The notes under the pieces are model-generated. The model had not been told where the DNA came from, made no database searches, and was given only the letters and a program-made list of their open reading frames with translations. 64,000 nt of DNA. Source: Solitalea canadensis DSM 3403 (lineage in GTDB: Bacteria > Bacteroidota > Bacteroidia > Sphingobacteriales > Sphingobacteriaceae). Positions 44,083 through 52,585 of this stretch are shown one piece after another. The stretch covers positions 310,001 through 374,000 of the forward strand of contig NC_017770.1 of NCBI RefSeq assembly GCF_000242635.2, read 5' to 3'. Within the stretch, counting starts at the first letter, position 1, and each line of letters begins with the position of its first letter. The position numbers were made by a program, and so were the translations under genes.

Positions 44083-44393
44083 CGTTGTGCGATTTGATTC
44101 ACATATGTGAATTTAAAGGATAAGTTATCATATAAGCCAAAATCGCCTCGTACAGTTCGGAAGAGATGATTTAAATACTTGCACTAACCTTCGGAGAACT
44201 GTACGCAGCGACGGCATTTTTTGCTTACTTTTTTTTGCTGAAGAAAAACATGCGCAGCATTCTTGAATACCTTTAAAATAAAACACTGCATGAAAAAAGT
44301 GAGTCCCGCTGAAAGCGGCGGGAGAAAATAATTCATCAAACTGTGTTTATTGCACTATTAGGCTTTTTTTGAGGTATTTTAAATCGCACAACG
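44083..44393. mobile_element. Candidate MITE-like element with 13-bp terminal inverted repeats
   Basis: CGTTGTGCGATTT at 44083-44095 and AAATCGCACAACG at 44381-44393 are perfect inverted repeats 311 bp apart from end to end. Inside lie a second inverted repeat, CGTACAGTTC (44149-44158) with GAACTGTACG (44196-44205), and a GC-rich hairpin TCCCGC/GCGGGA near 44304-44322. The T-rich stretch around 44218-44236 resembles recurrent non-coding repeats of Bacteroidetes. There is no transposase and no clear target duplication; flanks share only an AATAG-like word. Confidence 0.45.
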
Positions 44394-44503
44394 TATTTCA
44401 ATAGCTTATCAAAGCTAAATAAGCCAATCCATTTCTTTTTAAAGAACTGCTCAACTTGTTTGCGTTTAATTTTTCGAGAGAGTATTAATAGCAGTATCAG
44501 CAT
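44336..44503 (-). CDS. Small open frame, 55 residues, doubtful
   Basis: The ATG at 44503 lies three bases after the stop of the epimerase gene. The peptide begins MLILLLILSRKIKRKQVEQF and stays basic (KKKWIGLFSFDKLLKYVVRF), ending at the TGA at 44336-44338. The hydrophobic start and basic remainder could be a small membrane protein translated from the same mRNA. It runs into the inverted repeat at 44381-44393, so it may be a chance frame. I recognise no family. Confidence 0.25.
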   Translation of the reverse strand: MLILLLILSRKIKRKQVEQFFKKKWIGLFSFDKLLKYVVRFKIPQKKPNSAINTV

Positions 44504-44506
44504 GGT

Positions 44507-45493
44507 TTAACAGTATTTATTTGTTTTGAACCAATCGATTGCACTTTTTACGGCACTTTTTGTTGAAGAGTAGTGAATACCTAACTCTCTTTCCGACTTC
44601 TGTCCGGAATAATAGTTGGAAAGGCAGAGCATATACGCAGCTGAATAAGTTAACTTGTAAGATTTTCCTGTAAGTGTGTGTAGTATTGAACCTATTAGAC
44701 CTGCTGTTTTCAAAAAGAAGGAAGGTATTTTGATCATGAAGGTCTTTTGGTCGGCAACCTCATTTAATAACTTGAAAAAGGAACGGTAACTTAAGTTTTC
44801 TCCAGCTATTAAATAACAATCACCTATTGACCCAACGATTAATGCGTTTGCAATACTGGCACATACATCCTGGATATGGACAAAATTCTTTCCTCCGGAA
44901 GGATAGAAAATAAGGCGTTTGTTTAATCCATGAAAAATTATTTTTCCTGAACTTGGTTTACTGTCGTGAGGACCGATCATGAAAGTAGGATTGATGATTA
45001 TTGCAGAGAGTTTGCGTCGTTCAACTTGTTCAGAGACATATTGCTGTGCTATGTATTTAGTGTTGATATAACCGGAGTTGAGATGCAACAAAGAAAATGA
45101 ATTCAGCTCATTACCCGGTTTGTCTATAGAACCTGGTCCTAATGTGTTAGCTGTACTCACATGGATCAACCGTTTAACATTGTGCAGTAAACATGCTTCA
45201 ACAACGTTTTTTGTTCCGGTTATATTAATTCTTTCATACTCTTCAAAAGTTACTCCCCATTGTTGGGTTATAGATGCTGTATGAATAACATAGGAGCAAT
45301 CACTAACAGCCATTAACACATCGTGAAGATTTCCAATATCACCATAAAACATGTCACAGTTAATATCATTTAAAATATCAGTGGCGGCCATTGGACGCAT
45401 CATCAATTTTATTTTGTATCCTCTGTTAAAAAGCTCCCTGGCTACGTTGGAACCCAAAAAACCATTGCCTCCGGTTATTAATACTTTTTCCAT
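44507..45493 (-). CDS. NAD-dependent epimerase/dehydratase family oxidoreductase
   Basis: 328 residues from the ATG at 45493. An alternative ATG at 45514 would overlap the upstream gene by 17 bases. The chosen start has AAGGAT directly before it and lies four bases after that gene's stop. The extended-SDR Rossmann motif is TGGNGFLG near 8-15. The catalytic Tyr-x-x-x-Lys is YINTK in LNSGYINTKYIAQQYV, near 147-151, with a Ser in HVSTANTLGPG. It resembles dihydroflavonol-4-reductase, 3-beta-hydroxysteroid dehydrogenase and OleD-type enzymes, so it probably reduces or oxidises a hydroxy/keto group on a small lipid-like substrate. It is the last gene of a three-gene operon. Confidence 0.88.
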   Translation of the reverse strand: MEKVLITGGNGFLGSNVARELFNRGYKIKLMMRPMAATDILNDINCDMFYGDIGNLHDVLMAVSDCSYVIHTASITQQWGVTFEEYERINITGTKNVVEACLLHNVKRLIHVSTANTLGPGSIDKPGNELNSFSLLHLNSGYINTKYIAQQYVSEQVERRKLSAIIINPTFMIGPHDSKPSSGKIIFHGLNKRLIFYPSGGKNFVHIQDVCASIANALIVGSIGDCYLIAGENLSYRSFFKLLNEVADQKTFMIKIPSFFLKTAGLIGSILHTLTGKSYKLTYSAAYMLCLSNYYSGQKSERELGIHYSSTKSAVKSAIDWFKTNKYC

Positions 45494-45497
45494 ATCC

Positions 45498-46295
45498 TTA
45501 AAATGATAGTTCAACTTCTTTTCTCACTTCTCTTGATACAATTTTTAGCTTGGTTTCTAAAGGCAGCATTTTCATTAGATTATAACTTATAGAATTCCAT
45601 AAGCCCGGAATAATAACTGCATGACCATTTAGTGTTTTATTGAGTGCTATTCTGGCGATTTCTTGTGTAGGTAATAAGCCCAATCTCGCCATAAAGCCTT
45701 GTTTCATTATCCTTCCCGAAACGTTTGAATTGGTCATAATGGGACCTGGGTAAACTACACTGACCGACAACCCTGAGCCCTGTAGTTCTTCACGCAGACC
45801 TAAAGAAAAAGATGATACAAAGGCTTTTGAGGCCGGGTAAACAGTTTTATAGGCAATAGGTGTAAAAGCTGCCATGCTTGAGATGTTCATGATGTAACTT
45901 TTATTGTGCTTGATCAGGTGAGGAAGTAAGCGACGGGTGATAAAGGTCATGCTTCGAATGTTCAGTTGTATAATATTATCCAGTGCTTCAAACGATGACT
46001 CACTTATCGATACTGTGCCACCTATTCCGGCGTTGTTAATCAGAAAACTTATCTCAAAGTTTTCTAATATAAAATCCAGTTTTTCAGCCAGAATTGTTTT
46101 GTTGGTAAGATCAAATTCAAATACATGAACCTCAATGTCAAACTCAATCCTGATATGTTTGGCCAAGGAATATGCATTGCTACCGGGTAGAGCAATAAGG
46201 ATAATGTTGAATCCTTTAGCTGCACATTGCAAAGCCAGTTCTTTACCAAGTCCGGAACTTCCGCCAGTTATTAAAACATAATTAGTTGTTTTCAT
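45498..46295 (-). CDS. Short-chain dehydrogenase/reductase
   Basis: 265 residues, classical SDR. The cofactor motif TGGSSGLGKE is near 10-19, NNAG near 87, the catalytic Ser lies in MNISSMAAF and the Tyr-x-x-x-Lys is YPASK near 153-157. A PGPIMTNSN segment is typical of NAD(P)-binding SDRs of the DltE/YqjQ type. The hydrophobic C-terminal part may bind membranes. It lies between the DUF6134-like gene (23 bp) and the epimerase (4 bp), so the three are surely co-transcribed; together with the epimerase it suggests a two-step modification of a lipid or pigment precursor, but this is inference. Confidence 0.9.
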   Translation of the reverse strand: MKTTNYVLITGGSSGLGKELALQCAAKGFNIILIALPGSNAYSLAKHIRIEFDIEVHVFEFDLTNKTILAEKLDFILENFEISFLINNAGIGGTVSISESSFEALDNIIQLNIRSMTFITRRLLPHLIKHNKSYIMNISSMAAFTPIAYKTVYPASKAFVSSFSLGLREELQGSGLSVSVVYPGPIMTNSNVSGRIMKQGFMARLGLLPTQEIARIALNKTLNGHAVIIPGLWNSISYNLMKMLPLETKLKIVSREVRKEVELSF

Positions 46296-46318
46296 GATAC
46301 GTACAGATTATATGAAGA

Positions 46319-46921
46319 TCAGCTTATCAGCTGCAGATGAATAGTGTAAAGGGTATGATGAATTTCTACTTTATAACAAATACCATTTTTATAATAATAG
46401 TAATTGAAGTTCCCATCCGGGAGTTCAAGCTTGTAAAGGTGTGTGTCTGTTTGTTTAATTCGCAAAAGCTGTTGGAAACTATCGGAATAAATCAATTGGT
46501 TATCTTTAGGTTCTTTGTAGTACAGTAGTGTGATATTGTAGTCGATTGGGTCACATTTAATCGTTCCATTTTTCTCTTTTGAAAACGTCATATAACCATA
46601 ATCAGTGGCTTTAGTTTGTTTGTTAGTTTTTTCTTTTCCGTTTACAGTTTTCAATGATGATGAATAGAGCAGTTTCCCATTTTTAAACATCGATTCCTCT
46701 TCCAGATTTATCTTTATTTTCATGAGCATTTGCAGTTGCGCACAAGAAACCAGTTTTAGGTAGGTGTTGTCACCATCTTGCTTCTGAAAGCAGCTCATAT
46801 TGCCAATATTGTCGCCTTTAAAGAGCACCTTATACTTTAACAATTGTTCCTGAGCCCAAATAGAGGGGATGAATAAAAACAATGAGACTGCAGTTGATAT
46901 ATGTTTTATAAAGGATATCAT
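46319..46921 (-). CDS. Exported DUF6134-like protein
   Basis: 200 residues with a signal peptide (SFIKHISTAVSLFLFIPS, cleavage expected after IWAQ near 24). The body is beta-rich with the pattern LKYKVLFKGDNIGNMSCF, ESMFKNGKLLYSSSLKTVNG and PDGNFNYYYYKNGICYKVEI, resembling the DUF6134 family of Bacteroidetes, whose role is unknown. Family assignment comes from memory of this wording and is moderate. It is the first gene of the operon that continues with the SDR and epimerase. Confidence 0.7.
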   Translation of the reverse strand: MISFIKHISTAVSLFLFIPSIWAQEQLLKYKVLFKGDNIGNMSCFQKQDGDNTYLKLVSCAQLQMLMKIKINLEEESMFKNGKLLYSSSLKTVNGKEKTNKQTKATDYGYMTFSKEKNGTIKCDPIDYNITLLYYKEPKDNQLIYSDSFQQLLRIKQTDTHLYKLELPDGNFNYYYYKNGICYKVEIHHTLYTIHLQLIS

Positions 46922-47119
46922 AGTTGTACATCAGGGTTTTAATCCGTTGATATACTTAAGACAATGAAGGTTTATTTTACCCCTATACGGGATAGGAAAA
47001 AAAGAAATTAACCCTATAGCAAAGAGTTGTAGTTTAATTGGTTAAAAAGAGGGTTGTTAGGATGCAAAAACCTATGCTGCTAATTCTGAAACTTCTTTTT
47101 CAATTTATTAAAATAAACT

Positions 47120-47127
47120 TAGCTTTG
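47120..47127 (+). promoter_or_regulatory. -7 box of sucD
   Basis: TAGCTTTG is an exact TAnnTTTG match. No convincing TTTG is found 19-21 bases upstream, where the sequence is T-rich instead. The implied leader is about 105 bases. Confidence 0.4.
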
Positions 47128-47139
47128 CACCACAACTTT

Positions 47140-47190
47140 AAACCCATAATTAATTCGCTTTCAACCGAGATTGGATTTATGGGTTTTTAT
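47140..47190 (+). promoter_or_regulatory. Hairpin with T run in the sucD leader
   Basis: AAACCCATAA (47140-47149) pairs with TTATGGGTTT (47177-47186) around a 27-base loop and is followed by TTTAT. The layout resembles an intrinsic terminator placed in a leader, which would act as an attenuator. No short leader peptide or known riboswitch is recognised. Confidence 0.4.
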
Positions 47191-47241
47191 GGCCTTTTAA
47201 ATAATCGACTTAAATAATCGACATTCATAAATAAGCATAAA

Positions 47242-48126
47242 ATGAGCGTACTAGTTAATAAAAACTCAAAAGTTATCGTTCAGGGATTCACAGGAAGCGA
47301 AGGTACTTTCCACGCTTCTCAAATGATTGAATACGGAACAAACGTAGTGGGTGGTGTAACTCCGGGCAAAGGTGGCCAGCATCATCTTGAATTACCAGTA
47401 TTTAATACTGTGGCTGATGCGGTAAAAGAAACCGGAGCTGATGTGTCGATCATTTTCGTTCCGCCTGCATTTGCTGCTGACGCTATCATGGAAGCTGCTG
47501 CTGCTGGCATCAAAGTAATTATTTGTATCACTGAAGGTATTCCTACCAAAGATATGATCCAGGTAAAAGAATACTTAACAGATAAAGACTGCCGTTTAAT
47601 CGGTCCTAACTGTCCTGGTGTTATGACTGCAGGCGAGGCTAAAGTTGGTATTATGCCAGGCTTTATCTTCACTCCTGGTCGTGTTGGTATTGTTTCTAAA
47701 TCAGGAACTTTAACTTACGAAGCGGTTGATCAAATTACTAAACAAAATTTAGGTCAGTCAACAGCGATCGGTATTGGTGGAGACCCAATCATTGGTACTA
47801 CTACCAAAGAAGCTGTTGAATTATTAATGAACGACCCTGAAACTGACGGTATCATCATGATTGGTGAGATTGGTGGTGGTATGGAAGCTGAAGCTGCACG
47901 TTGGATCAAAGAATACGGTACTAAACCTGTTGTTGGTTTCATCGCAGGACAAACAGCTCCTCCGGGACGTCGTATGGGCCACGCCGGTGCTATTGTTGGT
48001 GGCGCTGACGATACTGCTGCTGCAAAAATGAAAATTATGCGTGAGTGCGGTATCCGCGTAGTAGAATCTCCTGCTGAAATTGGCGAAGCTATGGCAGAAG
48101 AGTTGAAGAAGGCCGGAAAAATCTAA
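47242..48126 (+). CDS. sucD: Succinate-CoA ligase, alpha subunit
   Basis: 294 residues, the usual length. It carries the nucleotide-exchange phosphohistidine of the citric-acid-cycle enzyme that interconverts succinyl-CoA and succinate. The N-terminal CoA-binding fold starts [19 protein letters not shown]. The catalytic His is in [12 protein letters not shown], near residue 247, and the GPNCPGVM loop is intact. No beta subunit (sucC) lies next to it in this window, so it is encoded elsewhere. A strong terminator follows. Confidence 0.96.
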   Translation: MSVLVNKNSKVIVQGFTGSEGTFHASQMIEYGTNVVGGVTPGKGGQHHLELPVFNTVADAVKETGADVSIIFVPPAFAADAIMEAAAAGIKVIICITEGIPTKDMIQVKEYLTDKDCRLIGPNCPGVMTAGEAKVGIMPGFIFTPGRVGIVSKSGTLTYEAVDQITKQNLGQSTAIGIGGDPIIGTTTKEAVELLMNDPETDGIIMIGEIGGGMEAEAARWIKEYGTKPVVGFIAGQTAPPGRRMGHAGAIVGGADDTAAAKMKIMRECGIRVVESPAEIGEAMAEELKKAGKI

Positions 48127-48138
48127 GATTAGCTATCA

Positions 48139-48180
48139 GATATGCGATGTGAGATATGAGACACATCGCATATCTTTTTT
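48139..48180 (+). terminator. Intrinsic terminator of sucD
   Basis: GATATGCGATGTG (48139-48151) pairs perfectly with CACATCGCATATC (48162-48174), followed by TTTTTT. The loop and the later stretch at about 48229-48263 repeat GATATGAGAT-like words, so the terminator is part of a repeat family. Confidence 0.85.
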
Positions 48181-48228
48181 ATTATAAGGGTTTTGATTTA
48201 TTTGATTTCTCATTTTCTACTTTCGATC

Positions 48229-48263
48229 TGATCTCATATCTCAAATCTCATATCTCAAATCTA
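48229..48263. repeat. GATATGAGAT-word repeat before fabG
   Basis: CTGATCTCATATCTCAAATC and CATATCTCAAATCTAAC lie directly before the fabG start. They are the complement of the word GATATGAGA in the sucD terminator loop, so the two stretches can pair. Confidence 0.55.
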
Positions 48264-48265
48264 AC

Positions 48266-49012
48266 ATGAAACTTCTTGAAGGAAAAGTAGCCCTGATCAC
48301 TGGTGCATCTAAAGGAATCGGTCGTAAGATCGCTGAATTATATGCAAAGAATGGTGCGCAAGTGGCTTTCACTTATTTATCATCTGTTGAAAAAGGACAG
48401 GCTTTAGAGCAAGAATTACAACAGTTCGGTACTAAGGTTAAAGGTTACCGCTCGGATGCTTCTGATTATGCTGCTGCTGAGCAACTAATCAATGATATTG
48501 TAGCTGAATTTGGTAAAATCGATATCGTAGTTAATAACGCCGGTATTACTAAAGATGGCTTATTGATGCGTATGACTGAAGAGCAATGGGATGAGGTTTT
48601 ACGTGTTAACTTAAAGTCAATCTTTAACGTTACTAAAGCTGCATCAAAACCAATGATGAAACAGCGTTATGGTGTGTTTGTAAACATGAGCTCTATTGTT
48701 GGTTTACAGGGTAACGCCGGACAAGCAAACTATGCTGCCTCTAAAGCTGGTATTATTGGTTTTACCAAATCAATTGCTAAGGAATTAGGTTCGCGTAATA
48801 TTCGTGCAAACGTAGTTTGTCCAGGTTTTATTAAAACTGAAATGACCGAAGTATTGCCTGCTGAGCAAGTAGCAAAATGGTCAGAGTCGATCCCATTAAA
48901 ACGTATGGGCGAAACTGAAGACGTTGCCAATTTAGCTGTTTTCTTAGGTTCAGAAATGAGTGCTTATATCACCGGACAGTCAATTGCTGTTTGTGGTGGT
49001 ATGGAGTCGTAA
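48266..49012 (+). CDS. fabG: 3-oxoacyl-[acyl-carrier-protein] reductase
   Basis: 248 residues, the canonical FabG length. It reduces 3-oxoacyl-ACP with NADPH in fatty-acid elongation. The cofactor motif is TGASKGIG, NNAG follows near 89-92, the catalytic Ser lies in MSSIVG near 142 and Tyr-x-x-x-Lys is YAASK near 155-159; VCPGFIKTEMT and the C-terminal YITGQSIAVCGGM match the family. The neighbours are not fatty-acid genes, so another SDR role is not fully excluded, but the sequence fit is good. It ends at a palindromic terminator. Confidence 0.92.
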   Translation: MKLLEGKVALITGASKGIGRKIAELYAKNGAQVAFTYLSSVEKGQALEQELQQFGTKVKGYRSDASDYAAAEQLINDIVAEFGKIDIVVNNAGITKDGLLMRMTEEQWDEVLRVNLKSIFNVTKAASKPMMKQRYGVFVNMSSIVGLQGNAGQANYAASKAGIIGFTKSIAKELGSRNIRANVVCPGFIKTEMTEVLPAEQVAKWSESIPLKRMGETEDVANLAVFLGSEMSAYITGQSIAVCGGMES

Positions 49013-49364
49013 TATTTTTTAGTCCATGGACCATAGACCATAGTCCATGGACTTTTCTTTCTACAATTGTTAGTTCAAGGCTCATGGAACTGTTTTTTCT
49101 ACAGCATCTCTTGAAAATCAACTCTTGTTGATCATTCTTTCAATATACTTTCTTATAACTTATTAACTATTACAACCTGTAAATCCATAACAGGATTATC
49201 CTAAAACCTGTAAACTTTTTTTAGGACGATACAGAAAGTAATCCATGGTCTATGGTCTATGGACTATTTTTCTACAGCATCTCTTTAGAAAAACTCATCA
49301 TCTATTAGAAAGTATTCCATGTACTCAGAACTAAAGACTAAGGACTAAAGACTAAAAACTGCCC
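49013..49364. other. 352-bp repeat-rich intergenic region
   Basis: Besides the fabG terminator it holds a second CCATGG/CTATGG word block at 49241-49267, a direct repeat TTTCTACAGCATCTCTT (about 49095-49112 and 49268-49285), a stem TCCTAAAA/TTTTAGGA at 49199-49225, and an AAAGACTAAGGACTAAAGAC block at about 49330-49360 just before the convergent esterase stop. No gene is seen. Confidence 0.6.
49021..49057 (+). terminator. Palindromic terminator of fabG
   Basis: AGTCCATGGACC at the left pairs with the mirrored TAGTCCATGGACT at the right (49021-49053), followed by TTTTC. It is made of CCATGGAC-type words also seen at about 49241-49267 and 54914-54946. Confidence 0.6.
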
Positions 49365-50150
49365 CTACATCTTTCCTTTAAAAAACTCAAACTGCTGTTT
49401 AATTGATTTCTTCCAATACTCGCGGTTGTGATTTCCAGGCTGGGTAACATAAGTGGCTTTTATTTTTAAAGAATCACATTTTGCACGAAGCTGATTGTTG
49501 GCCTGATAAAAGAAATCTTCCGTTCCACAATCAAAGTAAATAGGCTTATCGGTGCCTTTCAGTTTTTCAATTTTGGTGGTTATAGAAGCCTCCTGCCAGG
49601 TAGGCAATGCGGTTTGAAATCCGCCCAATAATTTGCTGATGCCAAACTTATCACCCGAAGCAGGCAGGTAAACGCCTCCACTTGTACTTCCCGCACTTTT
49701 AAATACCTCAGGATGTTCAAGGAAAATATTTAATGCTCCGAAACCACCCATACTTAATCCGGAGATGAATACATTGTCATTATCAATTCGGTAAGAAGAT
49801 TTTACTTTAGGGAGAAGGGTTTCATAAAAAAAATCAACAAACTGGTTGTTGGGTTTTAAAGGAGAGTTAAGATACCAGCAGTCGTAAAAACCATCCGGAC
49901 AAACAATCATCATGTTATACTCGTCGGCATATTTTTGTGCATCCATGATGTTATTCCACTGATTATAATTTCCCGACCAACCATGGAGCAGGAATATAAC
50001 CGGTACCCTTGAAACGTAATCATAATGCTTAGGCTTAAATATTAATACAGTATCGGTGCCAGGAATTTTAGGCGATTTTAGCAATAACCTGTCCTGAGCA
50101 TAAGAAGTAAGTGCAACAAAAAGGAATAGGAATAGAATTACTTTTTTCAT
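49365..50150 (-). CDS. Exported alpha/beta-hydrolase esterase
   Basis: 261 residues with a signal peptide (KKVILFLFLFVALTSYAQ, cleavage expected near 18). The fold resembles esterase D/feruloyl-esterase proteins: oxyanion part FLLHGWSGNYNQW, then nucleophile elbow GLSMGGFG near 131-138 with Ser as catalytic residue, an acid in FDCGTEDFF, and His in PGNHNREYW. The substrate is unknown (carbohydrate esters are common in this group). It lies 17 bp after the Omp85-type gene and is probably co-transcribed with it. Confidence 0.88.
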   Translation of the reverse strand: MKKVILFLFLFVALTSYAQDRLLLKSPKIPGTDTVLIFKPKHYDYVSRVPVIFLLHGWSGNYNQWNNIMDAQKYADEYNMMIVCPDGFYDCWYLNSPLKPNNQFVDFFYETLLPKVKSSYRIDNDNVFISGLSMGGFGALNIFLEHPEVFKSAGSTSGGVYLPASGDKFGISKLLGGFQTALPTWQEASITTKIEKLKGTDKPIYFDCGTEDFFYQANNQLRAKCDSLKIKATYVTQPGNHNREYWKKSIKQQFEFFKGKM

Positions 50151-50167
50151 GGGCTAAAAGTAATGAA

Positions 50168-51331
50168 TTATTTCAACCATGAACTTCCAAAGACAATGTA
50201 ATAAGCCCATTTTTCAGGTCCTCTAGCTATATCAATACCCATTCTTAATCCAAATTTTCTGGCCATCAAATACCTGAATCCTGTTCCAAAGCTATACGCC
50301 CAAGTGGCGTCTCCAAAATCACTCCAGCTATTAAAGGCTTTTCCTGTGCCGCCGAATGCCATTAAACTCCACCTTTTTTGAAAATCCCAGCGTAACTCAG
50401 CTTCGGTTAAAATGTCTCCTTTACCTTGGTAACGATTCGCCGGAATACCACGCATATCAATGTAGGGAAGTAAATAAAATGGCGTATTGCCGAATGCTTG
50501 TTGACCATCAAGACGAAGACCGCCAATGAGATTGGAACCCATAGTCTTATACGCATAAATGAAATAATTAATGCGCCCATAACTATAATCACTCCCAATG
50601 ATTTCATCCGACCAATAAGTGTCTATGTGGGCTTTAAATCCCTTGTTTGGAGTGAAAATATTATCACGGTTATCAAATTCAAATACAGGACCAATGGAAG
50701 AAACAGTACTTGTAATGTCGTCCGGATTTACAAAATCAGGCAATGGTCCTGCATACTTTACTTTCGTATAAAGGAATAAGTACTGTAATCCTGCATTCCA
50801 ATGGGGGTTTCTGAATTGCTTTAGTGCATAACCGTAAAAAGGAATGGTTTTAAAGTTAAATTCAAAGGTTTGTTCTCCTATGTTGGGAATGTTTCGGTAA
50901 TAATCCATGTTCACATTAGCATACCCTCCAACCAGTCTATATTTTATTCGCTTCTTTTTCCATGTTCCCGATCTTGCCAGAATAGCCCCCCAGGTATTAT
51001 TAAGCGTATAAAAAATAGCACCTCCTGTAATATCTGGCGGAACCGGAGTAATTCTTTTCTTGCCTCCAATAGAATCGATATAAGGAGTTTTAGGTGAAAG
51101 AAAAACCGGGGCAATAGCCAAACCAAAATTACCGAGTGATGGTTCGGTAATGATGTATGGAACAGGAATAAATCCGTGTGCGTCTATAAGCCAGTCACTT
51201 ACATCGAAAGCGTGGTCAAGCGAATCCCGAAATGATAGTCTCTTTTTCTGGCTGAAACAAGCATCAGGTTTAGATAGAATGAAAGAAAATAGGAAAAATG
51301 TAATTATAAAAGAAGAGAGCGATAATTTCAT
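50168..51331 (-). CDS. Omp85/BamA-type outer-membrane barrel protein without POTRA domains
   Basis: 387 residues with a signal peptide (about 1-28). After a short linker, an Omp85-type surface-antigen barrel starts at about residue 50 (PYIITEPSLGNFGLAIAP). Alternating strands run to the C-terminus, and the segment GPVFEFDNRDNIFTPNKG near residue 200 is the typical BamA/TamA barrel start. It closes with WAYYIVFGSSWLK. No POTRA repeats are present, so it is unlikely to be the general BamA. Short barrels like this are often paired with exported hydrolases, and an esterase gene does follow it. Confidence 0.82.
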   Translation of the reverse strand: MKLSLSSFIITFFLFSFILSKPDACFSQKKRLSFRDSLDHAFDVSDWLIDAHGFIPVPYIITEPSLGNFGLAIAPVFLSPKTPYIDSIGGKKRITPVPPDITGGAIFYTLNNTWGAILARSGTWKKKRIKYRLVGGYANVNMDYYRNIPNIGEQTFEFNFKTIPFYGYALKQFRNPHWNAGLQYLFLYTKVKYAGPLPDFVNPDDITSTVSSIGPVFEFDNRDNIFTPNKGFKAHIDTYWSDEIIGSDYSYGRINYFIYAYKTMGSNLIGGLRLDGQQAFGNTPFYLLPYIDMRGIPANRYQGKGDILTEAELRWDFQKRWSLMAFGGTGKAFNSWSDFGDATWAYSFGTGFRYLMARKFGLRMGIDIARGPEKWAYYIVFGSSWLK

Positions 51332-51411
51332 AGAATACGCAGATTTTAAGTGGGGTTCTTTTGGCTTAACTTAAAATACGTATTTATTTATTTATTGTGA
51401 TTAAAGCTTGC

Positions 51412-51843
51412 TTATTTGAAATCAATGTTCCCATTTATATACTTCAAATTATACTTAAAGCTATTGATGCGCCATCCGGCTGCTGTTTTTTCACAACCTA
51501 TATTATAGCTTCCAACAAACTCTCTGGTTTTGCCTTCGGTAGCTGCAGCTTTGTAATGAGAGGCAATAGCATAACAGTAAATCGCCGCCTCATTATTATT
51601 TAGGGTTACCAAAAAGTTTCCTGATTGATGATGAACAGCATCAATGCCCTCAAAGCCTACATTCCATAAGCTACAGACCATATCAACAGTCATTTTTGCA
51701 GCAGTACCTGCGCCTGTTGAAGTCATATCAATAAAGATGTCTCCTTCAACGAAGACCTCTTCTTTCAATTTTTGCCACTCTTTATAATCAGTGTAGATAA
51801 AGAGTTTGTTGCTAAGTTCAATTAGTTGTTCTCTTTCAGTCAT
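51412..51843 (-). CDS. SnoaL/NTF2-like protein, cytoplasmic
   Basis: 143 residues, no signal peptide. The alpha-beta cone fold is visible: EQLIELSNKLFIYTDYKEWQ as first helix, FVEGDIFIDMTSTGAG, HHQSGNFLVTLNNNEAAIYC and the closing GSYNIGCEKTAAGWRINSFK strands. This family includes polyketide cyclases, dehydratases and binding proteins, and no function can be picked. It starts 16 bp after the hydrolase gene upstream and is likely in the same operon. Confidence 0.8.
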   Translation of the reverse strand: MTEREQLIELSNKLFIYTDYKEWQKLKEEVFVEGDIFIDMTSTGAGTAAKMTVDMVCSLWNVGFEGIDAVHHQSGNFLVTLNNNEAAIYCYAIASHYKAAATEGKTREFVGSYNIGCEKTAAGWRINSFKYNLKYINGNIDFK

Positions 51844-51859
51844 GTTTTATCAGTAAAAG

Positions 51860-52585
51860 TTAAAAGTGTGTATTTAAAGCTTCTCCGGCCTTTAACGCAT
51901 AGATATGCAGGTCGGCAATATCATTGGTTAACTCTTTAAGTTCTTCGGGAGTACCTGCGAGCATAGGCCAGGTACCGTAATGAAACGGTACTACGTGTTT
52001 AACATTCAATAAACGGATTGCATAAGCAGCTTCAAGTGGGCCCATAGTAAAACGATCTCCAATTGGTAGAACAGCAATATCAGGTTTATAGATATCTCCA
52101 ATTACCTTCATGTCGGTAAATACGCTGGTGTCTCCGGCAAAGTAAATGCTGATATTGTCGGAAAGTTTAATCACAAATCCAACAGTTGAATGAGGAAAAC
52201 CAATTTCAGTTGCGCTTAATGGAATATGAGCAATATGAAACGCATTAACCATTGAAACCTTTAAATCGAAAAAAGAGATAGTTCCTCCCAGGTTCATTGC
52301 TTCAATGCGATTTGCAGGTACACCTTTGCCCAATAAATACCATCTTACAATTGGGTTTACAACTACCTTTGCATTCCATTTTTCCAATAAGGCAGGTAAA
52401 TCAGGGTCCATGTGATCTTCGTGACCATGTGTTACCAAGATAAGGTCTACTTTGTCAATAGTTTTAAGATCGTTCGGAATGGCAGGGTTATCAGCAATCC
52501 ATGGGTCGACTAAAATTATTCTTCCTTCAGGAGTAGTAACCTTAAAAGATGCGTGTCCGAGTAGTTGTAATTGTGTTGAATTCAT
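51860..52585 (-). CDS. Metal-dependent hydrolase, UPF0173 (metallo-beta-lactamase fold)
   Basis: 241 residues. The metal-binding signature THGHEDHMD is near residues 51-59, with further ligands in FHIAHIP and FAGDTSVFTDM. The start GHASFKVTTPEGRIILVDPW is typical of UPF0173. The substrate is unknown, and it is not a beta-lactamase in the clinical sense. It is the first gene of a two-gene unit with the NTF2-like protein. Confidence 0.9.
   Translation of the reverse strand: MNSTQLQLLGHASFKVTTPEGRIILVDPWIADNPAIPNDLKTIDKVDLILVTHGHEDHMDPDLPALLEKWNAKVVVNPIVRWYLLGKGVPANRIEAMNLGGTISFFDLKVSMVNAFHIAHIPLSATEIGFPHSTVGFVIKLSDNISIYFAGDTSVFTDMKVIGDIYKPDIAVLPIGDRFTMGPLEAAYAIRLLNVKHVVPFHYGTWPMLAGTPEELKELTNDIADLHIYALKAGEALNTHF

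Larger units (their letters stand above)
43980..44506. other. 527-bp gene-poor region with a possible small mobile element
   Basis: It contains the inverted-repeat-bounded segment 44083-44393, internal hairpins and one weak small open frame on the minus strand (44336-44503). No other coding frame is supported. Confidence 0.5.
46922..47241. other. 320-bp divergent control region
   Basis: The left part should hold the promoter of the minus-strand operon, but I see no clear box. Small dyads CCTAT/ATAGG lie near 46981-46998. The right part holds a TAGCTTTG box and the hairpin leader of sucD. No gene is supported. Confidence 0.4.

Noticed and set aside
44291-44332. A 13-codon plus-strand peptide within the inverted-repeat element
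   Set aside because: It coincides with the GC-rich hairpin, and no ribosome binding site or relatives are evident.
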